The notes beneath the pieces are model-generated. The model searched no databases. It was not told the origin of the DNA and saw only the letters and a list, made by a program, of their open reading frames with translations. A DNA stretch of 64,000 nt from the NCBI RefSeq assembly GCF_049846925.1, contig NZ_JBNCMT010000001.1, positions 248,001 to 312,000 of the forward strand, given 5' to 3'. Numbering within the stretch: the first letter of the stretch is position 1; each line of letters starts with the position of its first letter. The translations under genes and the position numbers were made by a program. Positions 27,584-37,117 of this stretch are shown one piece after another. This DNA is from Brevibacillus_H sp049846925. GTDB taxonomy: Bacteria > Bacillota > Bacilli > Brevibacillales > Brevibacillaceae.

Positions 27584-28900
27584 TTACTGTAGCTTTTGTA
27601 CTCGATCCCATTGGCTTATGATATCTGTGACACGAACACCGAAGTTTTCGTCGATAACTACTACTTCACCTTTGGCAATCAGCTTGTTATTTACGAGTAT
27701 ATCAACCGGTTCACCAGCCAGTTTATCAAGCTGAATAATTGAACCAGGAGATAACTCGAGAATGTCTTTAATCAATTTCTTGGTGCGTCCAAGTTCAACA
27801 GTGACCTGAAGTGGAATATCCAGTAACAATCCAAGATTCTGATCATCCGTATAAGGTGCAGAACCTGCTCCGAATTGCGAAAATTGAGCTGGCTTCACGT
27901 TTGCCTGATTATGTGCTGCTCCATATCCCCCAAAATGTTGAGGAGCTGGTGGTGCAGGAGGTTGTTGATACTGCGGCGGATACGGATAAGGTGGATATGG
28001 GTACGGTGGATATCCTGGTACCGGAGGTTGCATCGGATACCCTTGTGCTGCATACGGATCAACTCCAGGTGGTGCTTGAGGCGGAGCTGTTGGCGCTGCA
28101 GGCTGCATCGGTGGCTGCACATACGTCTGTTCCTGTACCGGAGCCGCTGCTGCTGCCACTGGTGCAGGCTCTGGAGTCGGTGAAGCAGGTGCATTCACAT
28201 GCGAATCGCCCGTTCCCATTAACATATCAATCATTTGTTTTGCAAAAGGTACCGGGAGCAATTGCATGATGTTCGAGTCGATTAGCTCGCCTTGCTCTCC
28301 GACTTTCAAGCGGAATGAAATTTTAATCAAAGTATCATCGGCAGGAATATTCTCATCACCAATTCCTTTGGAGAGATCCATTACATCAATTCCAGGAGGA
28401 GTGATGTTAACGAATTTATTGAAAATGGTAGACATCGAAGTTGCTGCCGAACCCATCATCTGGTTCATTGCTTCCTGTACTGCACTTAAGTGAAGCTCAG
28501 ATAAATCATTCGATTCTGGTCTTCCTTCTCCACCCATCATTAAGTCAGCTATCACACATGCATCTTCAATTCGAATAACCAGCAAATTGATGCCCTTGAA
28601 CCCGTCAGTATATTCCACGTGAACGGCAACATGTGGGCGAGGAAATTCATTTTCCAGCACGCTTCTTTTGATTGTCGAAACAGTTGGTGTAGTGATATCT
28701 ACCTTTTGACTCAAAAGAGTTGAAAGAGCAGTTGCTGCACTACCGAACGAGATATTACCGATCTCTCCGAGTGCATCTTGCTCAAAAGCGGTGAGAAAGT
28801 TGTCTACATCGCTATCTTCAGAACCTTCCTCATCACCTGACAAGTTATTGGCTCGAAGCAACGCATCAATCTCATCTTGCGAAAGCATGTCTCTACTCAT
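27584..28900 (-). CDS. fliY: Flagellar motor switch phosphatase FliY
   Basis: Switch protein that also hydrolyses CheY-P. The CheY-binding N-terminal peptide (MLSQDEIDALLRANN) precedes a CheC-like domain (about 40-220) with two phosphatase helices, DALGEIGNISFGSAATALST and LSAVQEAMNQMMGSAATSM. A Pro/Ala/Tyr-rich linker (about 230-325, with alternating PPYPYP units) and a C-terminal FliN domain (about 350-435) follow. At 438 residues it is longer than B. subtilis FliY (378) because of the linker. It overlaps fliM by eight bases. Confidence 0.95.
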   Translation of the reverse strand: MSRDMLSQDEIDALLRANNLSGDEEGSEDSDVDNFLTAFEQDALGEIGNISFGSAATALSTLLSQKVDITTPTVSTIKRSVLENEFPRPHVAVHVEYTDGFKGINLLVIRIEDACVIADLMMGGEGRPESNDLSELHLSAVQEAMNQMMGSAATSMSTIFNKFVNITPPGIDVMDLSKGIGDENIPADDTLIKISFRLKVGEQGELIDSNIMQLLPVPFAKQMIDMLMGTGDSHVNAPASPTPEPAPVAAAAAPVQEQTYVQPPMQPAAPTAPPQAPPGVDPYAAQGYPMQPPVPGYPPYPYPPYPYPPQYQQPPAPPAPQHFGGYGAAHNQANVKPAQFSQFGAGSAPYTDDQNLGLLLDIPLQVTVELGRTKKLIKDILELSPGSIIQLDKLAGEPVDILVNNKLIAKGEVVVIDENFGVRVTDIISQWDRVQKLQ

Positions 28901-29888
28901 AGTTCTCCTCCCCTTCCTCTATGACTTCATCTACTTGTACTGCTACTCTGCCTTTTGATGTGCCTGGCTGCCCTAAGAATTTCAGGCGCTCTCCGACTTT
29001 TATCTGCAGCTTGGAATCAATCGATTGATCAAGCTGGATGACATCTCCTAACGACAAGCTAAGAAAGTCCCCTACAGAAATGGTGGCTGTTCCCATTTCT
29101 GCAATGATTGGAAGTTTGGCTGTCTTCACCCGTTCTTCCAATTGTATCTTTTCTGCTTCATCACGTGTTTTCCGCTGAGTAGAGAACCAATATTGTCCTG
29201 ATAGTTTTGGCATGATCGGTTCCAGTACGACGTGCGGTAAACACAGGTTAATCATTCCCGTGGTATCACCAATCTTGGTACTGAAAGAAATTACGGCGAC
29301 AATCTCGTTTGGGGAGACAATCTGCATAAACTGTGGATTCATCTCAAGCACTTCGAGATAAGGATCCATTTCGATGATTTGCTTCCATGCTTCATGAAAA
29401 CTGTCTAATGCTTTACTAAACACCCGCTCCATGACGGTTGTTTCAATTTCTGTTAATGCCCCCATCTTGGCAGGAATGGCACCTTGTCCACCAAGTAATC
29501 GATCAAGCATGGCATAGGCAATGTTAGGATTTACCTCCATTACCATTCTTCCTTCAAGTGGCGGCGCTTCAAAGATGTTTAATATCGTCATTTTTGGAAT
29601 GGAGCGAATAAATTCATCGTATGGTAGCTGATCAACAGAGGCGACATTGATCTGCACGAAGGTCCGAAGTTGAGCAGAAAAATAAGTTGTCAGTAATCGA
29701 GCATAATTTTCATGAATCCTGGTAAGTCCGCGAATTTGATCTTTGGAAAAGCGTAAGGCTCGCTTAAAGTCGTATACTTTTACCTTTCGCTCTGTTTCTT
29801 CTTTTTTCAACTCATTTGCATCCATTTCACCTGATGAAAGAGCTGCTAACAGAGCATCAATTTCACTCTGCGAGAGAACCTCGGCCAT
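28893..29888 (-). CDS. fliM: Flagellar motor switch protein FliM
   Basis: C-ring protein that binds CheY-P and sets rotation direction. The N-terminal CheY-binding peptide VLSQSEIDALLAAL is followed by the CheC-like middle domain and a C-terminal SpoA/FliN-like domain. The length of 331 is standard. Its stop overlaps the fliY start. A ribosome site (GGGGAGGTGA) lies just upstream. Confidence 0.96.
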   Translation of the reverse strand: MAEVLSQSEIDALLAALSSGEMDANELKKEETERKVKVYDFKRALRFSKDQIRGLTRIHENYARLLTTYFSAQLRTFVQINVASVDQLPYDEFIRSIPKMTILNIFEAPPLEGRMVMEVNPNIAYAMLDRLLGGQGAIPAKMGALTEIETTVMERVFSKALDSFHEAWKQIIEMDPYLEVLEMNPQFMQIVSPNEIVAVISFSTKIGDTTGMINLCLPHVVLEPIMPKLSGQYWFSTQRKTRDEAEKIQLEERVKTAKLPIIAEMGTATISVGDFLSLSLGDVIQLDQSIDSKLQIKVGERLKFLGQPGTSKGRVAVQVDEVIEEGEENYE

Positions 29889-29934
29889 TCTTGGTCACCT
29901 CCCCTACTTATGTATTTACCCACCTTATTTACTT

Positions 29935-30384
29935 TTACTGCAACACTCTTTTAGTGGTAATAACCTGGACTATTTTACCCTCTTGCAAAACGGAGCTGAT
30001 CTGGTTCATAATTTTTGCTTCCAGTTTGTTTAGCCCCTCTGTCCCTTTAATGTCGTCCGGCGTTAATCCTGCCAAGGTTTTGATGATGATTTGGTTCACC
30101 TGTGGTGTCCGCTTCGTCAATTCTTCCTTAGCGTCTTCACTGTCAGTAGTGATGCTGAAGCGAATAATAATGTAGTTACTGGAAAGTAGATTCGTGGTAA
30201 TTTCACCGGTATCGACGGTATATTTCACCATTTCATCTGCTGTAAGAACTGGTTGTTCCTTCGCTTCATGACCACTCGCAACCGGACTGAGATACATTTG
30301 CCAGAGCACAAACGCCACCACACCCAGGAGGGATAATGCAATAATAATGATTAATGCCATATTAAACAGCTTATTTTGAAACAT
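29935..30384 (-). CDS. fliL: Flagellar basal body-associated protein FliL
   Basis: Single-pass membrane protein of 149 residues that works near the stator. One helix lies at about 8-32, followed by an extracellular stomatin-like FliL domain (YIIIRFSITTDSEDAKEELT). The ATG at 30384 lies six bases after GGGAGG. A longer frame overlapping the swrD stop is rejected. Confidence 0.93.
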   Translation of the reverse strand: MFQNKLFNMALIIIIALSLLGVVAFVLWQMYLSPVASGHEAKEQPVLTADEMVKYTVDTGEITTNLLSSNYIIIRFSITTDSEDAKEELTKRTPQVNQIIIKTLAGLTPDDIKGTEGLNKLEAKIMNQISSVLQEGKIVQVITTKRVLQ

Positions 30385-30397
30385 GGGCAGCCTCCCG

Positions 30398-30619
30398 CTA
30401 TTCATTGATTTCGTCCAGTGAATGTGTAACCACGGTAGCCAATGGGATTGATTGAATAAACTTGCTTATTCGCTCAGCAACTTCCTGCGCATCTTCTTTT
30501 ACGAGAATCTTCTTTCCATTGGTCAGTGTAATAATCGTATCCGGAGTCGCTTCTACCGTTTCAATATGAATGATATTTATATAGAATGGGGCTCCGTTAA
30601 AGCGGGTCAAGAGAATCAT
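30398..30619 (-). CDS. swrD: FlbD/SwrD-type flagellar protein
   Basis: The 73-residue cytoplasmic protein has the FlbD family pattern: LLTRFNGAPFYINIIHIETV, then TIITLTNGKKILVKE. In B. subtilis SwrD (YlzI) raises stator function and swarming power. Located between flgE and fliL, as expected. Confidence 0.92.
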   Translation of the reverse strand: MILLTRFNGAPFYINIIHIETVEATPDTIITLTNGKKILVKEDAQEVAERISKFIQSIPLATVVTHSLDEINE

Positions 30620-30691
30620 AGGATACTCCTTTCAGTTGAGTAGAGGGGAGCGGATTATTCTCCCCCCTGTCACTCTACCTACTCACATTAC

Positions 30692-31513
30692 TTAACGCTT
30701 CAGATTAATCAATTCTTCCAAAATGGTATCAGAAGTGGTAATAATGCGAGAATTTGCTTGGAAACCACGTTGAGCCACAATCATTTCTGTAAATTCTTCT
30801 TGCAAGTCTACGTTAGACATTTCTAATGTACCTGCTACGATTGCGGAGTTAGCAGCAGTAGGGTCTACAATTTCGACTTCCAACTCTCCACCAGGGTTAG
30901 CGTTTTGCGTCATTTGATACAAGGAGTTACCAATCTTCTGTAAACCGGATGGATTGTCTACTGTAGTTACACCTACAAATCCATTACCAATTTGCACTGC
31001 TTGTCCTGTTGCATCGAATGCATTGATGCTTCCGTTTTTACCAAATGAGAAAGATGTAACTGTTTCCCGTGGAATTTGAATTGGTTCCCCACCTGAATCC
31101 AACACCTGCATACCTTGCGCATTCACCAGGAATCCGTCACCGTCACGAGTAAAATTTCCTGCACGAGTAAGGTATCTTGTTTCTCCACCATCATTACTTA
31201 CTACGAAGAAGGCATCACCCTCAATGGATAAATCAGTTGTCAAGTTCGTAGTCATTGGGGACCCGGTAGTATGGACAACATCGATGGCAACTGCTTGAGA
31301 ACCAAGGCCTACCTGTTTCGGGTTGATCCCGCCCATACCATCTCCAGATGGAGCAGTTGCACCAGCGATATTTTGGCTCAAAATATCCTGAAAAACAACA
31401 CGGCTTTTCTTAAATCCTGTTGTATTCACGTTTGCGATGTTATTACCGATTACATCCAATTTCGTTTGGAATCCACGCATACCAGAAACACCAGAGTACA
31501 AAGAACGAAGCAT
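30692..31513 (-). CDS. flgE: Flagellar hook protein FlgE (FlgG-like length)
   Basis: The 273-residue axial protein has the N-terminal rod/hook motif (MLRSLYSGVSGMRGFQTKLD, IGNNIANVNTTGFK) and C-terminal heptads ending SRIITTSDTILEELINLKR. Its short length matches the Bacillus hook protein (264), once called FlgG, so FlgE is favoured by position. The ATG at 31513 gives the family start; nine extra upstream codons are unlikely. Hook length is set by the nearby FliK. Confidence 0.93.
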   Translation of the reverse strand: MLRSLYSGVSGMRGFQTKLDVIGNNIANVNTTGFKKSRVVFQDILSQNIAGATAPSGDGMGGINPKQVGLGSQAVAIDVVHTTGSPMTTNLTTDLSIEGDAFFVVSNDGGETRYLTRAGNFTRDGDGFLVNAQGMQVLDSGGEPIQIPRETVTSFSFGKNGSINAFDATGQAVQIGNGFVGVTTVDNPSGLQKIGNSLYQMTQNANPGGELEVEIVDPTAANSAIVAGTLEMSNVDLQEEFTEMIVAQRGFQANSRIITTSDTILEELINLKR

Positions 31514-31601
31514 TTTATAACCTCCTCTATGATTTCGCATCGGTTGCCTCAGTCAGTCGGCAACCATTCATAGGGCTTCCTCTAGGAGGGCCGGCCCTTT
31601 A

Positions 31602-32003
31602 CTACACGAGTACTGCACTATCAATATTCGTAAATACACTTTCCTTCATGTGGGCATCATCCACAGCAGTAATCACTTTCCGATTGGCGATATTAACGAC
31701 ATAGGCGACGTTATCCATGATCACGAGTGATTCCTTTGCTCCTTTGGCAGCCGCTTTCTCTACGGCACCTTCCAGTCGATCAATCTCTGAATCACCAAGT
31801 ACAATGCCTCTTTCCTGTAGGCGGTTTAAGGCATGTTGACTAAAGGAGAGACGAGAAACCTGTTTGGGGATGATCAGACTGTCTTTGAGCCACTGTTCGA
31901 AAGGCTTGTTTGTTTTAGGAAGCTGCGTACTTGCAGGCTGCTTTACTACTCCACCAGGCTTTGAAGGAAAATATGTTTGTCCTACACGAAATTGATTGTT
32001 CAT
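31602..32003 (-). CDS. Flagellar operon protein, TIGR02530 type
   Basis: The 133-residue soluble protein has a Pro-rich start and the conserved core FSQHALNRLQERGIVLGDSE and LEGAVEKAAAKGAKESLVI. It ends in a short beta-rich domain. The family is found in flagellar operons of Clostridia and some Bacilli between hook genes; its function is not established. It lies 22 bp after fliK with GGAGG, exactly where flgD would be expected. Confidence 0.87.
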   Translation of the reverse strand: MNNQFRVGQTYFPSKPGGVVKQPASTQLPKTNKPFEQWLKDSLIIPKQVSRLSFSQHALNRLQERGIVLGDSEIDRLEGAVEKAAAKGAKESLVIMDNVAYVVNIANRKVITAVDDAHMKESVFTNIDSAVLV

Positions 32004-32024
32004 GTGGTCTCACCATCCTCCTGG

Positions 32025-33554
32025 TTATGCAGAATAGTTGATTGCTCCTGCCATTCTCGCACGGTTCCAAAGGCTCGATACTGGTTGTTCTCCCTCAACT
32101 AAGCTCTCAATAGAGAACACAGCATCATCTTTGTCCGATTTCTTGTTGTCTTCTTTTCCGGTAAAGGATTGCTGCTCTTTGTTTTGTTCTTTTTGCTGTT
32201 GGAATCCAAATTGTTGTTGAGATTGCTGTTGCGTTACCTCTAATCGATCAACTTGCAGTCCTTGTTGTGTCAATGCTGTGCGAAGCTGCGCCATTTGTGA
32301 GTCCAGTACCTCTTTCCCCATGCCATTGTCTACGGAGAACTGAGCGGTAATGACACCATTATGCGAGGTAATCTTTACATCAACCTGTCCAAGTGACTGT
32401 GGATGCAAGATGATCTTCGCTTCTGTTACTCCTTTGAGGTTGCCAATCTTCATTTGTTTAACAAAGACATCAGTAACCTGCTCTGCAAATTGGTCCGATT
32501 TCACGACAAAGCTGTTGGCTTGTCCGGTTGATTGAGCTGTTTGAACAGAAGATTGAGTAAGAATTGGTTGCTGTTGGAAGCTTACAAATGTCTCATTCGT
32601 TTTGCTATTGGACTCAACTGTTGGTGTCGTCATTGCTTGAAGTGGATTTCCTTGACTAGCAGTTTGCGTTAAAGTCCGATTGCCAATCTGTGCAGCTTCT
32701 ACCTGATACGATGATAAAGCTCGATTCACTTTCAGCATCGCAAGGTTGGACTGAACTGGTTGGGTAGACTGAGAAACTGTGTTTCCTGTGAAAGATGGCC
32801 CCATTCCAGTGCGTTTGAAGAACTGTCCTGGCAGCTTGTTATCTTTCGGTGTAATCAGTTCTTTGCCGTCTGCCGTCTTAGCACCCAATTGAGCTAGTAA
32901 TTGGCTGATCTGTCCGGCGGCTACCTTTACCTCAGACTGTTTGGCTTGTTCTCCTGCTTTGGCAAAGGCCGCAAGAGACTCTGTAAATTTGGTTGCCTCT
33001 TCTTGAGACATACCGTGATTCATGAACGCAGCAGTTAACGATTTGACTGACTCCGTATCCAACTTGATTCCACTACCATCCTGTGGTGTTACTTGTGCCA
33101 GGAACTCCATCAGCTTTGGCAGTTTGTCTGAAATTGCCTGAACTTCAACACTTTGCCCCAGCAACGAAGCAATTTGATCAATTGTAGGTACAGATTGACC
33201 AGTGAAGCCTTGAACTGTTTCCTGATAAACTGCCTGATTGGCTTGAATCAATACTTCTGTTGTTTGGATAGCTTGTCCATCAACCTGTTGCATTTGTTGG
33301 TCAGGCAACAACTTTGTCCCATTCAAAAGTTGTGCAATCATCGCCATCAAGTCTTGAAGATTAGCAAAATCTTCATCTGTCTTCACTTCTGGAACGAATC
33401 CGGTTGCTGTTGACTGTTGCAGAGCATTCCCCATTTGTAAAGCAAACATCGCTCCCAACATCCCCTGCTGCTCCGGCGATACGTTTTTACCGCCAGTGAC
33501 AATAGCAGAATCAAGCATCGATACGTTTGTCATTTGTGAATTGGCTACATTCAT
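32025..33554 (-). CDS. fliK: Flagellar hook-length control protein FliK
   Basis: The 509-residue secreted ruler protein has a long Gln/Thr-rich low-complexity N-terminal and middle part. The C-terminal switch domain (about 365-450) carries LHPQSLGQVDVKI and VDNGMGKEVLDSQMAQLRTA, which contacts FlhB. A Gln/Lys-rich tail follows. The large disordered portion explains the weak similarity to other species. It is followed 22 bp later by the TIGR02530-type gene. Confidence 0.92.
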   Translation of the reverse strand: MNVANSQMTNVSMLDSAIVTGGKNVSPEQQGMLGAMFALQMGNALQQSTATGFVPEVKTDEDFANLQDLMAMIAQLLNGTKLLPDQQMQQVDGQAIQTTEVLIQANQAVYQETVQGFTGQSVPTIDQIASLLGQSVEVQAISDKLPKLMEFLAQVTPQDGSGIKLDTESVKSLTAAFMNHGMSQEEATKFTESLAAFAKAGEQAKQSEVKVAAGQISQLLAQLGAKTADGKELITPKDNKLPGQFFKRTGMGPSFTGNTVSQSTQPVQSNLAMLKVNRALSSYQVEAAQIGNRTLTQTASQGNPLQAMTTPTVESNSKTNETFVSFQQQPILTQSSVQTAQSTGQANSFVVKSDQFAEQVTDVFVKQMKIGNLKGVTEAKIILHPQSLGQVDVKITSHNGVITAQFSVDNGMGKEVLDSQMAQLRTALTQQGLQVDRLEVTQQQSQQQFGFQQQKEQNKEQQSFTGKEDNKKSDKDDAVFSIESLVEGEQPVSSLWNRARMAGAINYSA

Positions 33555-33620
33555 TTCGTCACCTCCTTAAATGATTTTTAGTTGCCTATATGGTAACGAC
33601 GGTTCGGCTATTGCCTACAC

Positions 33621-34508
33621 CTATCGCAGCAACTCATCTGTAATACGAGCAGCCATATTTCCATCTTTTTTCGCTATGGAAGCAAGAACCTGCGCTCTCT
33701 TATCATTTCCCATACCGGCAAGAATAGAGATTGCTCGTTTCGAGTTGGTGTTCATCAAGGTTGTAATGATTGATGCAGAATCATCAGGTGACATCTGTGA
33801 AAATGTATTAATGAGCGAATCAAGGCTTGTGCTGTCCTGTCGTGTTTCACTTAACGCCTTAGTAAGGACCTGAACCCTCTGTTGCAATGCAGCGAGATCA
33901 TCATCCTTGCTAATGGTTGTGTCTTTGATCAGGATCGAAATATCAGCAGCCTTCTTCGGGTCCATCTTCTCCAAAATTCCCGCACGTTGATCAGGCTTCA
34001 TTTTGGCCAGAACAGTAACAGCTTCTTCCTTCGTCAGATTCTCAATGATTGCTGCTGCGTTCTTTGTTGACATTGTCGTATAGATTTTAGCCAAATCCTG
34101 ATACTGCTTCTGTCTTTCTTCATCTGTAATCCGCTTGTCTTCCATCATCTTTTGCAAGTCAACCACTTGTTTTTGCATGGCTTGAATCGTAGCATCTTTC
34201 TTCGCTACTTCTTCTTGCAAAGCTGCGGAACTCTGTTTATTTTTGGTCAACTCGGCCTGCATGGTTGAAAGCTGATTTTGTTCCGTTTTTTTGGCCTCTG
34301 TTGGTTTTTCATTATCACCAGGTACAATCCGTTCGACATATGGAATGGAATTACCTACGTGAAGTACCTTGCCAATGACATCCACTCCAAGCAAACTCAG
34401 GAGTACTCCGCCCAGAAGACTCGCAAACAGAGCAGGAATGACAATCATGTAAAAAATCCATTCCCATTTGCTATAGACCTTTTCTTCTTGCAATTCAACC
34501 TCTTCCAT
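33621..34508 (-). CDS. ylxF: YlxF/MotE-like protein with MgtE-N-type helical domain
   Basis: One membrane helix (about 17-43) is followed by a coiled coil (about 78-135; LSTMQAELTKNKQSSAALQE). A helical MgtE-N-like repeat domain (about 140-295; VTVLAKMKPDQRAGILEKMD) ends the protein. This is the MotE class, thought to assist stator assembly; it is not a magnesium transporter. Located between fliJ and fliK as ylxF is in B. subtilis, though longer. Confidence 0.85.
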   Translation of the reverse strand: MEEVELQEEKVYSKWEWIFYMIVIPALFASLLGGVLLSLLGVDVIGKVLHVGNSIPYVERIVPGDNEKPTEAKKTEQNQLSTMQAELTKNKQSSAALQEEVAKKDATIQAMQKQVVDLQKMMEDKRITDEERQKQYQDLAKIYTTMSTKNAAAIIENLTKEEAVTVLAKMKPDQRAGILEKMDPKKAADISILIKDTTISKDDDLAALQQRVQVLTKALSETRQDSTSLDSLINTFSQMSPDDSASIITTLMNTNSKRAISILAGMGNDKRAQVLASIAKKDGNMAARITDELLR

Positions 34509-34522
34509 GACGAACCTCCTCT

Positions 34523-34975
34523 CTATCTATGAGTGGCTCTGCGTAAATAGCGATTAATCCCTATTTCGTCTAGCTCTTTTTGCTCTCGTTGCTTGATATT
34601 CTCATCGAAGCTTTCTCTTGCTTTTTCCTTGAGTCGATTCCACAACTTCGACTCAGTCATATGAAAAGTGAGTCTTGTCTGACAACGCTCGATCTCCTGC
34701 TCACAGCCATTCACGGTGCGACGTTGGGATTCAATCTTTTTGTCTACCGACTGCTGATACTGCACGAATTGCATCAGTTCAGAGATGCTACGTGGTTCAC
34801 TTTGAATGGAATAGAGAGATTCTGTGACTTCATTTCGGAGCTCGGTTAGTTGATACAGCTTTGTCTCTTCTTCATTTTTTTTCTGAACAGACTTGCCGAA
34901 TGCCCATTCTGCCTGTTCCTTTTCCTTTTCTTTCAGATCGAGAATTTTTTGGAGATGAAACTGAAAATTTTTCAT
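34523..34975 (-). CDS. fliJ: Flagellar export chaperone-type protein FliJ
   Basis: The 150-residue, almost wholly coiled-coil protein starts MKNFQFHLQKILDLKEKEKE, the standard FliJ start. It inserts into the FliI ring and couples it to FlhA. Its ATG shares a base with the fliI stop (TAATG). Confidence 0.93.
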   Translation of the reverse strand: MKNFQFHLQKILDLKEKEKEQAEWAFGKSVQKKNEEETKLYQLTELRNEVTESLYSIQSEPRSISELMQFVQYQQSVDKKIESQRRTVNGCEQEIERCQTRLTFHMTESKLWNRLKEKARESFDENIKQREQKELDEIGINRYLRRATHR

Positions 34976-36297
34976 TAGTTTACTCCTCCAAAGTGAGCAA
35001 TGAGAGCATTAATACTCGCTTTCAACTCAGCAGGTTCATGTGTGGACTGGGCAGTATAATCACGGATGGTGTCCCGAAAGCGAATCGCTGTATCGATTTC
35101 CCGATTGGAACCCATTTTGTAAGCGCCAATGTTAATAAGATCCTCTGCATCTTTAAAAGTTGCCATATATCGCTTTAGTTGTCTGGCAGCTTGCAGGTGG
35201 TTGTCTGATGAAATCTCATTCATAACACGGCTGACACTTTGCAATATATCTATTGCCGGAAAATGACCCTTCTGAGCAATTTTCCGGTCGAGCACGATAT
35301 GTCCGTCTAAAATTCCTCGAACCGTATCAGCGATCGGATCGTTCATGTCATCTGCGTCAACTAAAACCGTATAAAAAGCAGTAATACTTCCTTTGGTAGA
35401 GGTACCTGCACGTTCAAGCAGTTTCGGAAGCATGGCAAACACGGAAGGTGTATAACCTCTTGTCGCTGGCGGTTCACCGATAGCAAGTCCTACTTCACGC
35501 TGGGCCATCGCAAAGCGTGTCACGGAATCCATCATCAGCATGACATTCAATCCACGGTCTCGAAAATATTCGGCAATAGAGGTTGCTATCAATGCGCCTT
35601 TGATTCGAATCAAGGCAGGTTGATCAGAAGTTGCTACAACAACAACAGACCTCTTTAAACCCTCTTCCCCCAAATCACGCTCGATAAACTCCATGACCTC
35701 ACGTCCACGCTCACCGATCAGGCCAATCACATTAATATCAGCGTTCGTATTGCGGGCAATCATTCCCAGTAGCGTACTTTTTCCTACCCCTGAACCGGCA
35801 AAAATACCAACACGTTGTCCATTACCTACCGATAGCAACCCATCGATCGCACGAATTCCTACCCCGATCGGCTCAGTGATACGAGGCCTGGCAAGTGGAT
35901 TAGGCGGTAAATTATTTGTCGGGTAGCTCGTTAAACCGAATGGAAGAGGACTGCCATTGAGCGGGCGCCCTAATCCGTCAAGTATCGTTCCCAGGATTTC
36001 AGTTCCAACTTTCACCGTGAGCGGCTTCCCCGTTGCTACAACATCACATCCTGGGCCAATGGAAGACAATTCACCCAGAGGCATCATCAAGACTTTATTG
36101 TCTCGAAATCCGACAACCTCTGCAATAATAGGTTCCGCTCCATTTTGGGAATAAATGTGACAAATTTCCCCTAGTTTGGCTTCTGGTCCTTGCGATTCAA
36201 TGGTAAGGCCAACCACTTGAGTTACTTTTCCATTAATTCGTACCGGATCAAGGGATGAAAGCGCAAATTGATATTTCGATAGATCAAGTGATGTCAT
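34975..36297 (-). CDS. fliI: Flagellar export ATPase FliI
   Basis: F1-beta-like ATPase of about 440 residues that powers or assists substrate release. Walker A is GIFAGSGVGKSTLLGMIAR, Walker B is VMLMMDSVTRFAMAQREVG, followed by TSTKGSITAFYTVLVDADD. The ATG at 36297 (MTSLDLSK) overlaps the fliH stop by 14 bases and follows AGGAAG. A 16-codon longer frame lies within fliH and is not favoured. Confidence 0.96.
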   Translation of the reverse strand: MTSLDLSKYQFALSSLDPVRINGKVTQVVGLTIESQGPEAKLGEICHIYSQNGAEPIIAEVVGFRDNKVLMMPLGELSSIGPGCDVVATGKPLTVKVGTEILGTILDGLGRPLNGSPLPFGLTSYPTNNLPPNPLARPRITEPIGVGIRAIDGLLSVGNGQRVGIFAGSGVGKSTLLGMIARNTNADINVIGLIGERGREVMEFIERDLGEEGLKRSVVVVATSDQPALIRIKGALIATSIAEYFRDRGLNVMLMMDSVTRFAMAQREVGLAIGEPPATRGYTPSVFAMLPKLLERAGTSTKGSITAFYTVLVDADDMNDPIADTVRGILDGHIVLDRKIAQKGHFPAIDILQSVSRVMNEISSDNHLQAARQLKRYMATFKDAEDLINIGAYKMGSNREIDTAIRFRDTIRDYTAQSTHEPAELKASINALIAHFGGVN

Positions 36298-37117
36298 TTG
36301 TCTCACTTCCTCGTGCGATATCAAGCAACACCTGCTTAATCTCACTCAATTGCGTATCAATTCGTGCATCAACACTTCCAAATGGTGTACGGATTACACA
36401 GCCCTCATCTTGCACTGTGTAGTCAGGAAAAATGGATAGTTCTGCTTGTCCGTCCAGCAAAGCAAGAAATTGAGCTCGATGTTCCTCTATATACTGGTAG
36501 TATTGATGATTCACACAGATTGTTATCTGACCATGTACTCGAGATCGGCGCACAATACGTTGTACAATCTCAAGTATGTTTTCTGGTGACGAAGCAAGTT
36601 CAGCACCAATGATTTTTTTTGCAATTTCTACACTTAAGTCAACCAGAAAAGGTTCTGCTGAATTAATAATTGATTCTTTGGTTTTATAAGCTTCCATCAA
36701 AACGTTGCGAGCAAGCTGAATATTTTCTTCTTCCTCTTCACGCGCGGCAATTTTGCCCTCTTCCACTCCCTGATGGTAGCCTTCTTCTTTGGCTTGCTCA
36801 AACAATTGCTGGGCTTGAATGGCAGCTTCTTGCTCTTTTTGTAACCACCATTGTTCCATCTCTTGACGAGTCTGTTCCAGCAGTTGTTCAGCACGACTAG
36901 ATGCTTCTGCCATAATCTTTTGTGCCATTTCTTCGGCATCCTGCAAAATGGCTTGTGCTTCAGCTTCTGCATTTTTTATAGTTGGATCGATATTTTCTTG
37001 CAACCTTTGGCCAAGTTGATCCGTCTGTTTAGGTGGTAGCGATTTTACTTGAAGGATAATTTTCTCATCTGTCGTTGAATAACTGGATGCTTTATAGATC
37101 CTAGACAATGATATCAT
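36284..37117 (-). CDS. fliH: Flagellar assembly protein FliH
   Basis: Negative regulator and stalk partner of FliI. It shows a long Glu/Gln/Ala-rich coiled coil (about 35-140) and a C-terminal V/A-ATPase E-like domain (LVDLSVEIAKKIIGAEL). It starts within the end of fliG: ATG at 37117 (MISLSRIYKAS) or TTG at 37108, the latter with better spacing from GGAGGGG. About 277 residues. Confidence 0.9.
   Translation of the reverse strand: MISLSRIYKASSYSTTDEKIILQVKSLPPKQTDQLGQRLQENIDPTIKNAEAEAQAILQDAEEMAQKIMAEASSRAEQLLEQTRQEMEQWWLQKEQEAAIQAQQLFEQAKEEGYHQGVEEGKIAAREEEEENIQLARNVLMEAYKTKESIINSAEPFLVDLSVEIAKKIIGAELASSPENILEIVQRIVRRSRVHGQITICVNHQYYQYIEEHRAQFLALLDGQAELSIFPDYTVQDEGCVIRTPFGSVDARIDTQLSEIKQVLLDIARGSETNDIT

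Noticed and set aside
27811..28269. 152-residue plus-strand frame over the FliY linker
   Set aside because: Reverse of the Pro/Gln-rich linker; no start signals.
33621..34508. MgtE-like domain suggesting a magnesium transporter
   Set aside because: Only the cytoplasmic helical repeat and one membrane helix are present; position marks it as YlxF/MotE type.
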